Below, piece after piece: positions 10,659-18,750 of a stretch of 64,000 nt of DNA. The position numbers and the translations under genes are program-made. The notes beneath the pieces were generated by a model. That model did not search any database. It had not been told where the DNA came from and worked only from the letters and a program-made list of their open reading frames with translations. Positions within the stretch are counted from its first letter, which is position 1; the number at the start of each line of letters is the position of its first letter. Origin of the DNA: Saccharopolyspora endophytica (GTDB lineage Bacteria; Actinomycetota; Actinomycetes; Mycobacteriales; Pseudonocardiaceae); NCBI RefSeq assembly GCF_018070075.1, contig NZ_JAGPXE010000003.1, forward strand, positions 558,001-622,000, given 5' to 3'.

Positions 10659-11510
10659 GTGGCCGACCTCAACCGCGAACTCGCCGACTTCCTGCGCCGC
10701 GCCCGAGCGCAGGTGGACCCGTCCCGCGCGGGCCTGCCGCCGGACGGACGTGTCCGCCGGGTTCCCGGACTGCGCCGCGAGGAGGTCGCCCGGCTGGCGG
10801 GCGTGTCCACCGACTACTACTCCCGCCTGGAGCAGGGCCGTCGCATCACGCCGTCCCCGTCGGTGATCGAGGCGATCGGCCGCGCCCTCGACCTCGACGC
10901 GGCCGGGCGCGCCCACCTGGACGACCTCATCGGACCGGCGACGAGCACGCGCCGTCCCACCGCGGTCCAACGTCTCCGCCCAGGTCTGCACCAGCTCCTG
11001 GCCGTCGTCGACGAACCCGCGCTGATCCTCGGGCGACGCCTCGACGTCCTCGCCGCCAACCGCATGGCCAAGGCGCTGTTCACCGACTTCGACGAGATGC
11101 CCGCCACCGAGCGCAACTACGCCCGCTGGATGTTCCTCGACGAGGCGGCCCGCTCCCTGTTCGTCGACTGGGAGCTCCAGGCCCGCAACACCGTGGAGAC
11201 CCTCCGCTTGGAGCTCGGCCGCGAACCTCACGACCGCGCCACGGCCCACCTGGTCGACGAACTGCGCCGGCAGAGCGCGGATGTCGACCGGTGGTGGGAG
11301 CAGCACCGGGTCCACCAGCGCACCCGCGGCTCGAAACGGCTCCGCCACCCCGTCGTCGGAGATCTCACGGTGGAGTTCGAAACCCTCACCCCACCCGGCG
11401 ACCCCGACACGACCCTGTTCCTCTACACGACGGAACCCCACTCACCGTCCCACCGAGCCCTCGACCTCCTCGCCAGCTGGGCAGCACCAGCAGCGCTGGA
11501 CCAGGACTGA
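10659..11510 (+). CDS. XRE-family regulator with MmyB-like ligand domain
   Basis: A 283-residue transcription factor. Residues about 8-80 form a Cro/CI-type helix-turn-helix containing REEVARLAGVSTDYYSRLEQGR. The rest is the MmyB-like domain of this very common actinomycete family, recognisable from ALILGRRLDVLAANRMAKAL and the later VVGDLTVEFETLTPPGDPD. That domain is thought to bind a fatty-acid-like ligand. The start is GTG at 10659. The gene lies head to head with the DJ-1/PfpI gene, so it may repress it; this is inference from position. Confidence 0.9.
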   Translation: MADLNRELADFLRRARAQVDPSRAGLPPDGRVRRVPGLRREEVARLAGVSTDYYSRLEQGRRITPSPSVIEAIGRALDLDAAGRAHLDDLIGPATSTRRPTAVQRLRPGLHQLLAVVDEPALILGRRLDVLAANRMAKALFTDFDEMPATERNYARWMFLDEAARSLFVDWELQARNTVETLRLELGREPHDRATAHLVDELRRQSADVDRWWEQHRVHQRTRGSKRLRHPVVGDLTVEFETLTPPGDPDTTLFLYTTEPHSPSHRALDLLASWAAPAALDQD

Positions 11511-11956
11511 CGGCCGACGAACGGTGTCGGTACGCCCGCGAACAGGCTGGTCAGCGTACGAAGGAGGTGAACAGTTGCAGCCAGGCTGCGCGGAGGAGGA
11601 GGCGGGCGGGGCTTGCGTTGTCGTCGGCGGTCTGCTGCCGGCGGTTGTGGCGCACCTGGAAGTCCTCTTCGAATCCGTCGGGCCGGGCGTCGTCGCACAG
11701 CGGCCCTGAACTTTCGACGCCTGGCAAGACTCCGTTGTCTCGCCAGGCCACACACCCGGCCGAAGCGCGGCGTGCGCTGGATACCTTGGCGGTTACCTCG
11801 CGTTTACGCAAGAGAGCATCACCGGCGAACACGCTCAGTTGATCGAAAATGCACGTCTGACCTGGGATGATCGATGGAGAGTTGAGCCGATCGGGTGGAG
11901 CAGCGGCTTATGCTGCGAACGGCGGCTTGCGCTTCGAGGCGACCAGGAGGACGCGA
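11511..11956. other. 446-base gap with a possible gene remnant
   Basis: Most of this gap is featureless. On the minus strand about 11551-11705 has strong G/C third-position bias and reads QQTADDNASPARLLLRAAW near its end, closing with a TGA at 11551. It could be the tail of a decayed regulator gene, but I cannot assign it. On the plus strand an AAGGAGGTGA motif at about 11560 precedes a TTG (11574) with a 44-codon frame; this may be chance. The last ~90 bases should carry the reductase promoter. Confidence 0.3.
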
Positions 11957-12958
11957 ATGCACTACCGGCATCTGGGCAGCAGCGGCTTGATCATCAGCGA
12001 GCTGGTGTACGGCAACTGGATCACGCACGGCTCCCAGGTCGAGGAGAACGCGGCCGTGGCCTGCGTGCGTGCTGCGCTGAACAACGGCATCACCAGCTTC
12101 GACACCGCCGACGTCTACGCAGGTGGACGCGCCGAGGAAGTCCTCGGGCGGGCGTTGAAGTCGGAGCGCCGCGAGGGGCTGGAGATCTTCACGAAGGTCT
12201 ACCACCCGATGGGCGAGGGCAAGAACGACCGCGGGCTGTCGCGCAAGCACATCATGGAGTCGATCGACAACTCGCTGCGCAGGCTGCAGACCGACTACGT
12301 CGACCTCTACCAGGCGCACCGCTACGACCCGGAGACTCCGCTGGAGGAGACGATGGAGGCCTTCGCCGACGTCGTCCGCAGCGGGAAGGCGCACTACATC
12401 GGGGTTTCCGAGTGGACCGCCGACCAGATCCGCGCGGGTCACGCGCTGGCTCGCGAGCTGCGGATCCCGCTGGTGTCCAACCAGCCGCAGTACTCGGCGC
12501 TGTGGCGGGTCATCGAGGGCGAGGTCGTGCCGGCGTCCCGCGAACTGGGAATCGGGCAGATCGTGTTCTCCCCCATCGCCCAGGGCGTGCTGACCGGGAA
12601 GTACCGGCCCGGTGCGGAGCCGCCTGCCGGTTCGCGCGCCACCGACGAGCGCGGGTCGACGTTCGTGGCCCGCTACCTGCGCGACGAGGTCCTGGACCGC
12701 GTCCAGCAGCTCACGCCGCTGGCCGAGGAAGCGGGCCTGTCGCTCGCGCAGCTGGCGGTGGCGTGGGTGCTGCAGAACGACAACGTCTCGGCGGCCATCA
12801 TCGGTGCCTCCCGGCCCGAGCAGGTGTCGGAGAACGCCGTCGCCGCAGGTGTGAAGCTGGACGGGGAGCTGGTGGCGAAGATGAACGAGATCCTCGCGCC
12901 GGTCGTGGTCACCGATCCGGGCAAGACCGCCGAGAACGCCCCGAAGTCCCGCAGCTGA
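11957..12958 (+). CDS. Aldo/keto reductase (potassium-channel beta-subunit-like)
   Basis: A 333-residue NADPH-dependent aldo/keto reductase. The catalytic tetrad is complete: Asp49 and Tyr54 in SFDTADVYAGG, Lys80 in IFTKVYHP, and His121 in LYQAHRYD. SPIAQGVLTGKY and the C-terminal AAIIGASRPEQV match the cofactor-binding segments of the YghZ/Kv-beta branch. I chose the ATG at 11957 because AGGAGG lies six bases upstream; an in-frame extension to 11867 lacks family similarity. No linked pathway genes are seen. The physiological substrate is unknown. Confidence 0.92.
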   Translation: MHYRHLGSSGLIISELVYGNWITHGSQVEENAAVACVRAALNNGITSFDTADVYAGGRAEEVLGRALKSERREGLEIFTKVYHPMGEGKNDRGLSRKHIMESIDNSLRRLQTDYVDLYQAHRYDPETPLEETMEAFADVVRSGKAHYIGVSEWTADQIRAGHALARELRIPLVSNQPQYSALWRVIEGEVVPASRELGIGQIVFSPIAQGVLTGKYRPGAEPPAGSRATDERGSTFVARYLRDEVLDRVQQLTPLAEEAGLSLAQLAVAWVLQNDNVSAAIIGASRPEQVSENAVAAGVKLDGELVAKMNEILAPVVVTDPGKTAENAPKSRS

Positions 12959-13034
12959 CCCACCACGTCGCCCTTCCGGGCGTGCCGACGAGCCCGTAAC
13001 CTGCGAGCGTTGGACACGACCCGGGAGGGCGACG

Positions 13035-13757
13035 ATGCGACCGGAACGCCTGGTGGACGCGGTGCTGTTCGACACCTTCGGCACCGTCGTCGACTGGAGG
13101 AGCGGCATCTCCCAGGCGGTGGCGGAGTTCTCCGGCGCCGTCGACCCGAATGAGTTCGCGCTGGCGTGGCGCGGTCGCTACCAGCCCTCGATGGCCCCGG
13201 TTCGCAGCGGTGAGCGGGAGTTCGTCGACCTCGACGTGCTGCACCACGAGAACCTCGAAGCAACCGCCGCCGAACTCGGAATCCCCCTCGACACCACCGA
13301 TCCGTCCGATGTGGACTGGCTCAACCGCGCGTGGCACCGGCTCCCCGCCTGGCCCGACAGCGTCCCCGGATTGACGGAGCTGAAGCGGCACTTCATCATC
13401 GGCCCGCTGTCCAACGGCCACACCGCCCTGCTGACCACCATGGCCAAGCACGCGGGCCTGCCGTGGGACGTGATCCTCGGGTCCGACCTGCTCGGCACCT
13501 ACAAGCCCGACCCCCGCGCCTACCTCGGCGCAGCCGAGATCCTCCGCCTCCCTCCGGAACGCGTCATGCTCTGCGCGGCCCACAACACCGACCTGGAAGC
13601 GGCCCAGCAGGCGGGCCTCCGGACGGCGTTCATCCCGCGCCCCACCGAGTACGGCCCGACCCAACGCCAAGACCTCCACGCCACGGGCCAGTGGGACGTC
13701 ATCGCCCACGACATCGTCGACCTCTCAGTCCAACTCCCCCAGCACGTCCCGGGCTGA
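13035..13757 (+). CDS. Haloacid dehalogenase type II (HAD superfamily)
   Basis: A 240-residue HAD hydrolase of the L-2-haloacid dehalogenase type. The nucleophile is Asp13 in VLFDTFGTVVDW, motif II is PLSNGH, and the motif III lysine is in GTYKPDPRAY. Cap-domain length fits the type II dehalogenases, which lack a Mg-dependent phosphatase signature. In actinomycetes many such proteins have no tested substrate, so dehalogenation is a family-level statement. The gene starts 76 bases after the reductase and may share its transcript. Confidence 0.88.
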   Translation: MRPERLVDAVLFDTFGTVVDWRSGISQAVAEFSGAVDPNEFALAWRGRYQPSMAPVRSGEREFVDLDVLHHENLEATAAELGIPLDTTDPSDVDWLNRAWHRLPAWPDSVPGLTELKRHFIIGPLSNGHTALLTTMAKHAGLPWDVILGSDLLGTYKPDPRAYLGAAEILRLPPERVMLCAAHNTDLEAAQQAGLRTAFIPRPTEYGPTQRQDLHATGQWDVIAHDIVDLSVQLPQHVPG

Positions 13758-13826
13758 GGGCTGTCCGGTGAAGGGCGGATCCGGCCGGAACCGTCGACCG
13801 ATGATCCGCCGGTCCTGTCCAGAGCA

Positions 13827-13957
13827 CCGGATTACGGCAGTAATCCGGTCCCTGATTACGGCGGTAATCGGGGTCGTAGACCGCCCGGGCACGCGGTGGT
13901 CGCCCGGCGTCCCGGATTTCAGTGGAAATCCGGGACCTGACTTCCACTGAAATCGGG
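13827..13957. repeat. Four related intergenic hairpins in two pairs
   Basis: Four short palindromes follow one another in a 471-base gap (13758-14228). Elements 1 (13827-13848) and 2 (13850-13873) share the arms GATTAC/GTAATC around GGCA or GGCG. Elements 3 (13911-13934) and 4 (13936-13957) share GATTTC/GAAATC around AGTG and its complement CACT, so element 4 is an inverted copy with one arm mismatch. Outer arms are CCGG- or CCC/GGG-rich. The rest of the gap shows nothing I can name. Confidence 0.75.
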
Positions 13958-14228
13958 AGTCCAGGTGGGGACGAGGCAGTCGGGCTGTTGGCCGGTTGAG
14001 GTCGGTGCCCCTGAGGCGCCGAGCATGTTCGGGGACGGTCGATAGGCCTTGTCTTCGGGGGCGCACTTGCACACGGCGCCACCGGCGCAGGTCGGGCGAC
14101 CTGGATCTGCGTTGGAACGGCCCCCTCAGCGCCGTCGCCGCCACGGTCGAAATCCCAACGTTGCCAGCATTTACCAGCTCGAGACCAACTCGCGCCAAGA
14201 ACCCGACGCTCCCCCGGGGGCTGACATC

Positions 14229-15104
14229 TCAGAGCAGGTCGAGCAAGGCGCGGAGGGCTGGGTTGTCGTTGGCGTGGCGCCAGAGGAGGTGGAGTTCGAC
14301 CGGTTCTGGTTCTGGGAGGTGGATCGGGCGGAAGGTCACGCCCTCCAAGCGGAGCCGGGCTGCGGTGGCGGGGACCAGGGCGGAGCCGAGTCCTACCTGG
14401 ACCAGGGCCAGGGCGGTGTGGATCTGGCTGACGTGCTGGACGTAGGTCGGTTGGACGTCGGCGTTGCCGAAGATCGTGACCAGCAGTTCGTGGAAGTAGC
14501 GGGCTTCTGTCGGTGAGTACATCACCATGTTCGCGCCGTGGAATCGCTTCAGCTCCAACGGTTCCGAGTCATCGGCCAGCGGATGTCCCTCGGGCAGGGC
14601 CGCCAGCAGCGGTTCGGCGCGCAAGCGGCGCGACGCCAGCTCGGGGCGTGCGGCCGGGGGTCTGGCCAGGCCGAGGTCCAGGGAACCGCCGGAGAGGCGT
14701 TCGACCTGGTCCCGGGTGACGAGCTCGTGCAGCACGACGTCCACGTGCGGCAGGTGTTCCCGAACCGTCGCCAGCACCCTGCCGAGCTCGCCGTAGGCCG
14801 ACGTCGCGGTGAAACCGACGCGGATCATCCCGGCCTGCCCGGCCGTCACCCGCCGCACCGACAGGGCCGCGTTCTCCGCTTCGCTGAGCAGCCGCCGCGC
14901 GTCCTGCAGGAAGGCGCGTCCGGCCGGGGTCAGGCGCACCGTGCGGCTGGTGCGGTCGAACAGCTGGACCTTCAGCTCCTTCTCCAGCTGCTGGATCTGC
15001 CGCGTCAGCGGTGGCTGGGTCATGCGGAGCCGCTGCGCGGCGCGGCCGAAGTGCTGCTCCTCGGCCACCGCGACGAAACCGGTCAGGTGGGTCAGGGTGA
15101 ACAT
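14229..15104 (-). CDS. LysR-family transcriptional regulator
   Basis: A 291-residue LysR regulator. The winged helix-turn-helix is at residues 1-60 (VAEEQHFGRAAQRLRMTQPPLTRQIQQ is the recognition region, with the usual LEKELKVQLFDR next). The effector-binding domain follows from about 90 to the end and includes IRVGFTATSAYGELG. It ends RHANDNPALRALLDLL, a typical LysR tail. It is not divergent from an obvious metabolic operon; the nearest gene upstream is the PrsW gene on the same strand. Its target is therefore unknown. Confidence 0.92.
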   Translation of the reverse strand: MFTLTHLTGFVAVAEEQHFGRAAQRLRMTQPPLTRQIQQLEKELKVQLFDRTSRTVRLTPAGRAFLQDARRLLSEAENAALSVRRVTAGQAGMIRVGFTATSAYGELGRVLATVREHLPHVDVVLHELVTRDQVERLSGGSLDLGLARPPAARPELASRRLRAEPLLAALPEGHPLADDSEPLELKRFHGANMVMYSPTEARYFHELLVTIFGNADVQPTYVQHVSQIHTALALVQVGLGSALVPATAARLRLEGVTFRPIHLPEPEPVELHLLWRHANDNPALRALLDLL

Positions 15105-15205
15105 CGATGCCGCCTCAGTATCGGTGGCCGCCTCAGCAGGTCCGGTCCTGCATCAGTGGCTCACCCTACTGGGGCCGCAGCCGGAATCCGACCGTCAGAC
15201 CGCCA

Positions 15206-16663
15206 CTACCGCGGCGGCCACGGTCCCTGCTGCCCCGGCGGAGGCCCCTGCTGACCCGGACCCGGCTGCCCTGGCCACTGCTGACCGGGCGGCATGTGCT
15301 GACCAGGCGGCATCGGCGGACCGGGCGGCATCTGCTGGCCTGGAGGCATCGGCGGCTGCGCCCCCGGGTGGGGCGGGTTGCCCGGTGCCTGACCAGGGTG
15401 CTGCGGCGGTGGGGGCTGCGACGGCGGCTGGACGCGCAGCTTGTGGGTCGGCATCTCGTTGAGCTGCTTGGGAAGCGTGAAGAAGCCGGACTGCTCGTTG
15501 CGGGCCCACGGTGCCGGTGCCGGCTGGGGCCTGCGGAGGAAGAAGGCGTCCCGGGCCACGCGCATCAGCGCGACGATCTGGTCCCGGCGGGTGAAGAACG
15601 CCTGCGGCTCGATCGTGCGGCGCTCGGCCTGGGAGTGCAGCAGCGCGAGTTCCGTCGCGGCGAGCTGGTAGTCGCCCATGGCCTGCGCTCCGACGTTGCC
15701 CGCCTGGGAGCGCGCCCAGTGCCGGGCCTGCCTGCGACCCCGCATGGTGCCGAGCATGTTCAGGTCGTTCGGGGCGACCAGGCCGCTGGGGATGTAGGCG
15801 GGCAGGTACCGGCCGATGAGGTGCACCAGGCGCCGGCGGTCGCGGATCAGGATGATCACCAGGATCAGCAGCACGACGGCTTCGACGATGTAGGCCAGGA
15901 TCAGGCCGCCGAGCCCGAACAGCACCGACCCGCCGTTCCACAGCGCGTGCAGGAACACCGCCGCGCACCAGCCGAAGAAGATCGCGAAGATCCGGCCGAA
16001 ACCTCGGTGCGTGGCCGCGTAGGCGATGCCGAGTCCGGTCATCGCCGTGTACATCGGGTGTCCCAGCGGGGCCACCACGCCCCGGATCAGGACCGTGCCC
16101 CAGATCTCGCCGGGAACCGAGGCCAGGCCCTGCATGTAGTAGAGGACGTTCTCGACCAGCGCGAAGCCCAGCCCGCACAGGCCCGCGTAGACGATGCCGT
16201 CGGTCGGGCCGTCGATCTCGTTGCGGCGGACCACCAGCAGGAACAGCAGCAGAGCGCCCTTGAAGCTCTCCTCCACGACCGGTGCGATCACCGAAACGGT
16301 CAGCACCGTCGCCGTTTCCGGGCCGAAGACCACGGCCAGCACCGACTCGCCGACGGTGTTGACGATCAAGGCGCCCAGCAGCGCCACTCCCGCGCCCCAG
16401 CCGAAGGCCACGAGCAGGTTCAGCCGCGGCTCCGGCTCCAGGCGGTCGACCAGCAGGAACAGCGCCACCAGCACGATCGCGGTCGGCAGCGCCAGCAGCA
16501 TGCCGAGCACGACGTTGCCCGGTGCGCCGGGGACCAGCAGGAAGTAGGACGCCAGGGCCAGCAGCATGCAGATGCCGGAGACCACCAGGCCGATGATCAG
16601 CGACACCGGCGCGCGGTTGGAGTTGCGGCCTTCCAGGACCGACTGCGGGCTCAGAGCGGGCAT
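15206..16663 (-). CDS. PrsW-family intramembrane metalloprotease with Pro/Gln-rich tail
   Basis: A 485-residue polytopic membrane protein. Residues about 20-300 carry eight or so hydrophobic segments with the PrsW motifs in order: APVVEESFKG (Glu131, Glu132), FALVEN (Glu171, Asn172), GHPMYT (His202) and FLHALWNG (His239). PrsW of Bacillus cleaves an anti-sigma factor; here the substrate is unknown. Beyond residue ~300 there is a cytosolic region. The last ~75 residues are low-complexity Pro/Gly/Gln repeats of the PPGQQMPPG kind, an addition common in actinomycete membrane proteins. No sigma or anti-sigma gene is adjacent. Confidence 0.92.
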   Translation of the reverse strand: MPALSPQSVLEGRNSNRAPVSLIIGLVVSGICMLLALASYFLLVPGAPGNVVLGMLLALPTAIVLVALFLLVDRLEPEPRLNLLVAFGWGAGVALLGALIVNTVGESVLAVVFGPETATVLTVSVIAPVVEESFKGALLLFLLVVRRNEIDGPTDGIVYAGLCGLGFALVENVLYYMQGLASVPGEIWGTVLIRGVVAPLGHPMYTAMTGLGIAYAATHRGFGRIFAIFFGWCAAVFLHALWNGGSVLFGLGGLILAYIVEAVVLLILVIILIRDRRRLVHLIGRYLPAYIPSGLVAPNDLNMLGTMRGRRQARHWARSQAGNVGAQAMGDYQLAATELALLHSQAERRTIEPQAFFTRRDQIVALMRVARDAFFLRRPQPAPAPWARNEQSGFFTLPKQLNEMPTHKLRVQPPSQPPPPQHPGQAPGNPPHPGAQPPMPPGQQMPPGPPMPPGQHMPPGQQWPGQPGPGQQGPPPGQQGPWPPR

Positions 16664-16692
16664 GCCCGGCAGCGTAGGAGATGAACCCCGAT

Positions 16693-16735
16693 CACGTCCG
16701 GTCAGCCCCGAAATTCACCGGGCCGACCGGACGTG
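16693..16735 (-). terminator. Terminator hairpin after the aminotransferase gene
   Basis: CACGTCCGGTC (16693-16703) pairs perfectly with GACCGGACGTG (16725-16735), with an inner GCCCCG/CGGGCC stem closing an 8-base loop. It lies 34 bases beyond the aminotransferase stop and before the PrsW start. Confidence 0.6.
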
Positions 16736-16769
16736 CTTCACCGCCTCGACGATGAGTCCACAGAGGACG

Positions 16770-18059
16770 TCACAGCTCGCGTTCGGCCTGCGAGATCGAG
16801 TCGGTCAGGATCCGCAGCGCGTCGGTCGCTTCGGACTCGGTGAGCGTCATCGGCGGTGCCAGGCGCAGCACGTTGCCGTGCAGCCCACCCTTGCCGATCA
16901 GCAGGCCGCGCTGCTTGGCCAGCTCCATCACCCGCGCGGCGGCCTCCGGCACCGGATTCTTCCCGCCCGGCGCCACCAGCTCGACACCGATCATCAGGCC
17001 CTTGCCGCGCACGTCGCCGATGAGCGCGCTGTCGTGCGAGCGAAGTCCTTGCAGCAGCTGGGAACCGAGCTTCGCGGCGTTGCCCTGCAGGTCGTGCGCG
17101 AGCAGGTACTCCAGCGCGGCGTGCGCACCACCGGTGGAGATCGGGTTGCCGCCGAAGGTGGAGATGGAGTTCGCGCCGATGTCGTCCATCAGCGAGGCCT
17201 CGGCGACCAGACCGCCGATCGCCAGGCCGTTGCCGAGCCCCTTGGCGAAGGTCATCGCGTCCGGCGTGACGCCGTGCGCCTGGATGCCCCAGAAGTGCTC
17301 GCCGGTGCGCCCCCAGCCGGTCTGCACCTCGTCGGAGATGAGCAGGATGCCGTACTCGTCGAGCACCTCGGCGAACGCGCCGAGCAAACCGTCCGGCGGG
17401 GTGGCGAAGCCGCCGACGCCCTGGATCGGTTCGGCGATCATGCAGGCCACGTCACCGGCGGTGGTGGTCTCGATGACCTCGCGCAGGTCGTCGACGCAGG
17501 CGGCGATGTAGTCGGCGTCGGAGAACTCCGAGAACGGGCTGCGGTACCGGTAGCCGCCGTGCACGTAGCTGACCTTCACCGGCGACAGCGACGTCGCCGA
17601 CCAGCCCCGGTTTCCGGTCACGGCCAGCGTCGCGAACGCCCTCCCGTGGTAGGAGTTGCGCAGCGCCAGCACCTGGTTGCTGCGGCGCTTCTGCGTCGCC
17701 AGCATCAGCGCGGTCTCGTTGGCCTCGGTGCCGGAGTTGGTGAAGAACACCTTCGGCTCGCGCAGCCCGGACAGCTCGGCGATGCGCTCGGCCAGTTCCA
17801 CCTGCTGCCTGATCAGGTACAGCGTCGAGGTGTGCAGGACTCCCGTGTCGACCTGGCGGCGGATCGCATCGCTGATCTCGTCGATGTCGTAGCCGATGGC
17901 GTTGGTGAGGATGCCGGCGAAGAAGTCCAGGTAGGTGTTGCCGTCGGCGTCGGTGACGTGCCGTCCCGAGCCGCTGACGATCTCGATCGGCTCCTGGTAG
18001 TACAGCGACAGCCAGTCCGGCAGCACGGCTTTGTGCCGAGCCAGCAGCGAATCCGACAT
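16770..18059 (-). CDS. Class-III aminotransferase
   Basis: A 429-residue PLP-dependent aminotransferase of fold type I, class III (4-aminobutyrate/alanine-glyoxylate 2-like branch). FFTNSGTEANETAL binds the cofactor phosphate, LLISDEVQTGWGRTG holds the PLP-ring aspartate, and the Schiff-base lysine is in TFAKGLGNG. The start ATG at 18057-18059 follows AGGAGGAAG. It is monocistronic by appearance, with a hairpin after the stop. An omega-amino acid or alanine donor and a 2-oxo acid acceptor are likely; the exact pair cannot be read from sequence. Confidence 0.9.
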   Translation of the reverse strand: MSDSLLARHKAVLPDWLSLYYQEPIEIVSGSGRHVTDADGNTYLDFFAGILTNAIGYDIDEISDAIRRQVDTGVLHTSTLYLIRQQVELAERIAELSGLREPKVFFTNSGTEANETALMLATQKRRSNQVLALRNSYHGRAFATLAVTGNRGWSATSLSPVKVSYVHGGYRYRSPFSEFSDADYIAACVDDLREVIETTTAGDVACMIAEPIQGVGGFATPPDGLLGAFAEVLDEYGILLISDEVQTGWGRTGEHFWGIQAHGVTPDAMTFAKGLGNGLAIGGLVAEASLMDDIGANSISTFGGNPISTGGAHAALEYLLAHDLQGNAAKLGSQLLQGLRSHDSALIGDVRGKGLMIGVELVAPGGKNPVPEAAARVMELAKQRGLLIGKGGLHGNVLRLAPPMTLTESEATDALRILTDSISQAEREL

Positions 18060-18414
18060 GCTTCCTCCTGCTCTTGCGACCACGTTGCGGTCAGGCCAGT
18101 GTCGCGCGTCGAAGGCCTGCGGGCCATGACCCGACCGCTGACCGGCTACCCCCGATGACGGCTCGCGCACCGGGTGTAGCCTGTGCCCCGCCGGTCACGC
18201 CGCACCAGCACCTCCCCCCAGTAGCTGGCGCCGCGTGGCCGGCCCTATCAGCTCCACTCCCCGTGCTCAGCAGTCCGGACAGCCGCACTCGGGCAATCCC
18301 TTCGGGTGATCAGTTGGTCGTTCTCGCGCAACGTCACTAGGCCGAACGGGTCAACACGCCTAGCCTCGCGTCACGTGCTTCCGGCGGACGAGTCCCGTCC
18401 GCAGGAGGTGGCAG
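18060..18414. promoter_or_regulatory. 355-base divergent gap before the micro-ORF pair
   Basis: This gap separates the leftward aminotransferase from the rightward pair of small ORFs. It should hold both promoters. A possible -10 (TAGCCT, 18360-18365) lies about 50 bases before the first small ORF, within a G/C-rich context. No repeat or operator stands out. Confidence 0.3.
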
Positions 18415-18522
18415 ATGATCAACCGAGTCCACATCGCCCTGCCCGCCCGCGGTCTGCCGGGAGACCCGGTGGACACCAGCCTGCGGCCGGGCCGGGCACA
18501 ACCACCGGGGGCGGCACTATGA
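18415..18522 (+). CDS. 35-aa micro-ORF coupled to the next small gene
   Basis: A 35-codon frame from ATG 18415 to TGA 18520-18522, opening MINRVHIALPARG. The ribosome binding site GCAGGAGGTGGCAG is one of the strongest in the window. Its stop overlaps the start of the next small gene in an ATGA junction, the classic sign of translational coupling. The peptide is basic and proline-rich, and I recognise no family. It may be a leader peptide, or simply a device for loading ribosomes onto the second ORF. Confidence 0.5.
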   Translation: MINRVHIALPARGLPGDPVDTSLRPGRAQPPGAAL

Positions 18523-18749
18523 GCTCAGTGGTCGCGGTGAGGTTCGCCGCGGGCGTGGTCGCCGAGTCGCGTCGCCAAACGCACCTCGCGGCCCAACCGG
18601 AAGGACCGTTCCCAGCCGCGTGGCGCACGTTGTGCGGCATCCAGATCCCCTCGTACGTCGCCGAGGTGTCCGACCACCCGGCCGGGATGCCCTGCGTGCG
18701 GTGCATGTCGCGGCTGCCCGGCTCCTCCGAGCCGGAGCTCGAGCGGTGA
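18519..18749 (+). CDS. 76-aa small protein with CxxC motif
   Basis: A 76-residue protein opening MSSVVAVRFAAGVVAES. Cysteines at 39, 59 and 62 (TLCG, then MPCVRC) plus nearby histidines suggest a small zinc- or redox-active site. Short proteins with this LCG...PCxxC pattern are frequent in Pseudonocardiaceae, but none I know has a function. It is translated by coupling from the 35-aa ORF. It ends one base before the convergent egtD stop, so it is adjacent to the ergothioneine operon though not part of it. Confidence 0.6.
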   Translation: MSSVVAVRFAAGVVAESRRQTHLAAQPEGPFPAAWRTLCGIQIPSYVAEVSDHPAGMPCVRCMSRLPGSSEPELER

Positions 18750-18750
18750 G

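Noticed and set aside
11551-11832. A 93-codon minus-strand ORF as an intact gene
   Set aside because: Its N-terminal half lacks coding bias and a ribosome binding site. Only the last ~50 codons look gene-like, so at most it is a remnant.
15190-15370. Short repeated units taken as a possible CRISPR or minisatellite
   Set aside because: They encode the in-frame Pro/Gln-rich tail of the PrsW protein; there are no spacers.
16770-18059. The aminotransferase as EgtE, completing the ergothioneine pathway
   Set aside because: EgtE is a class-V PLP lyase, whereas this protein has class-III aminotransferase motifs and is a separate transcription unit.
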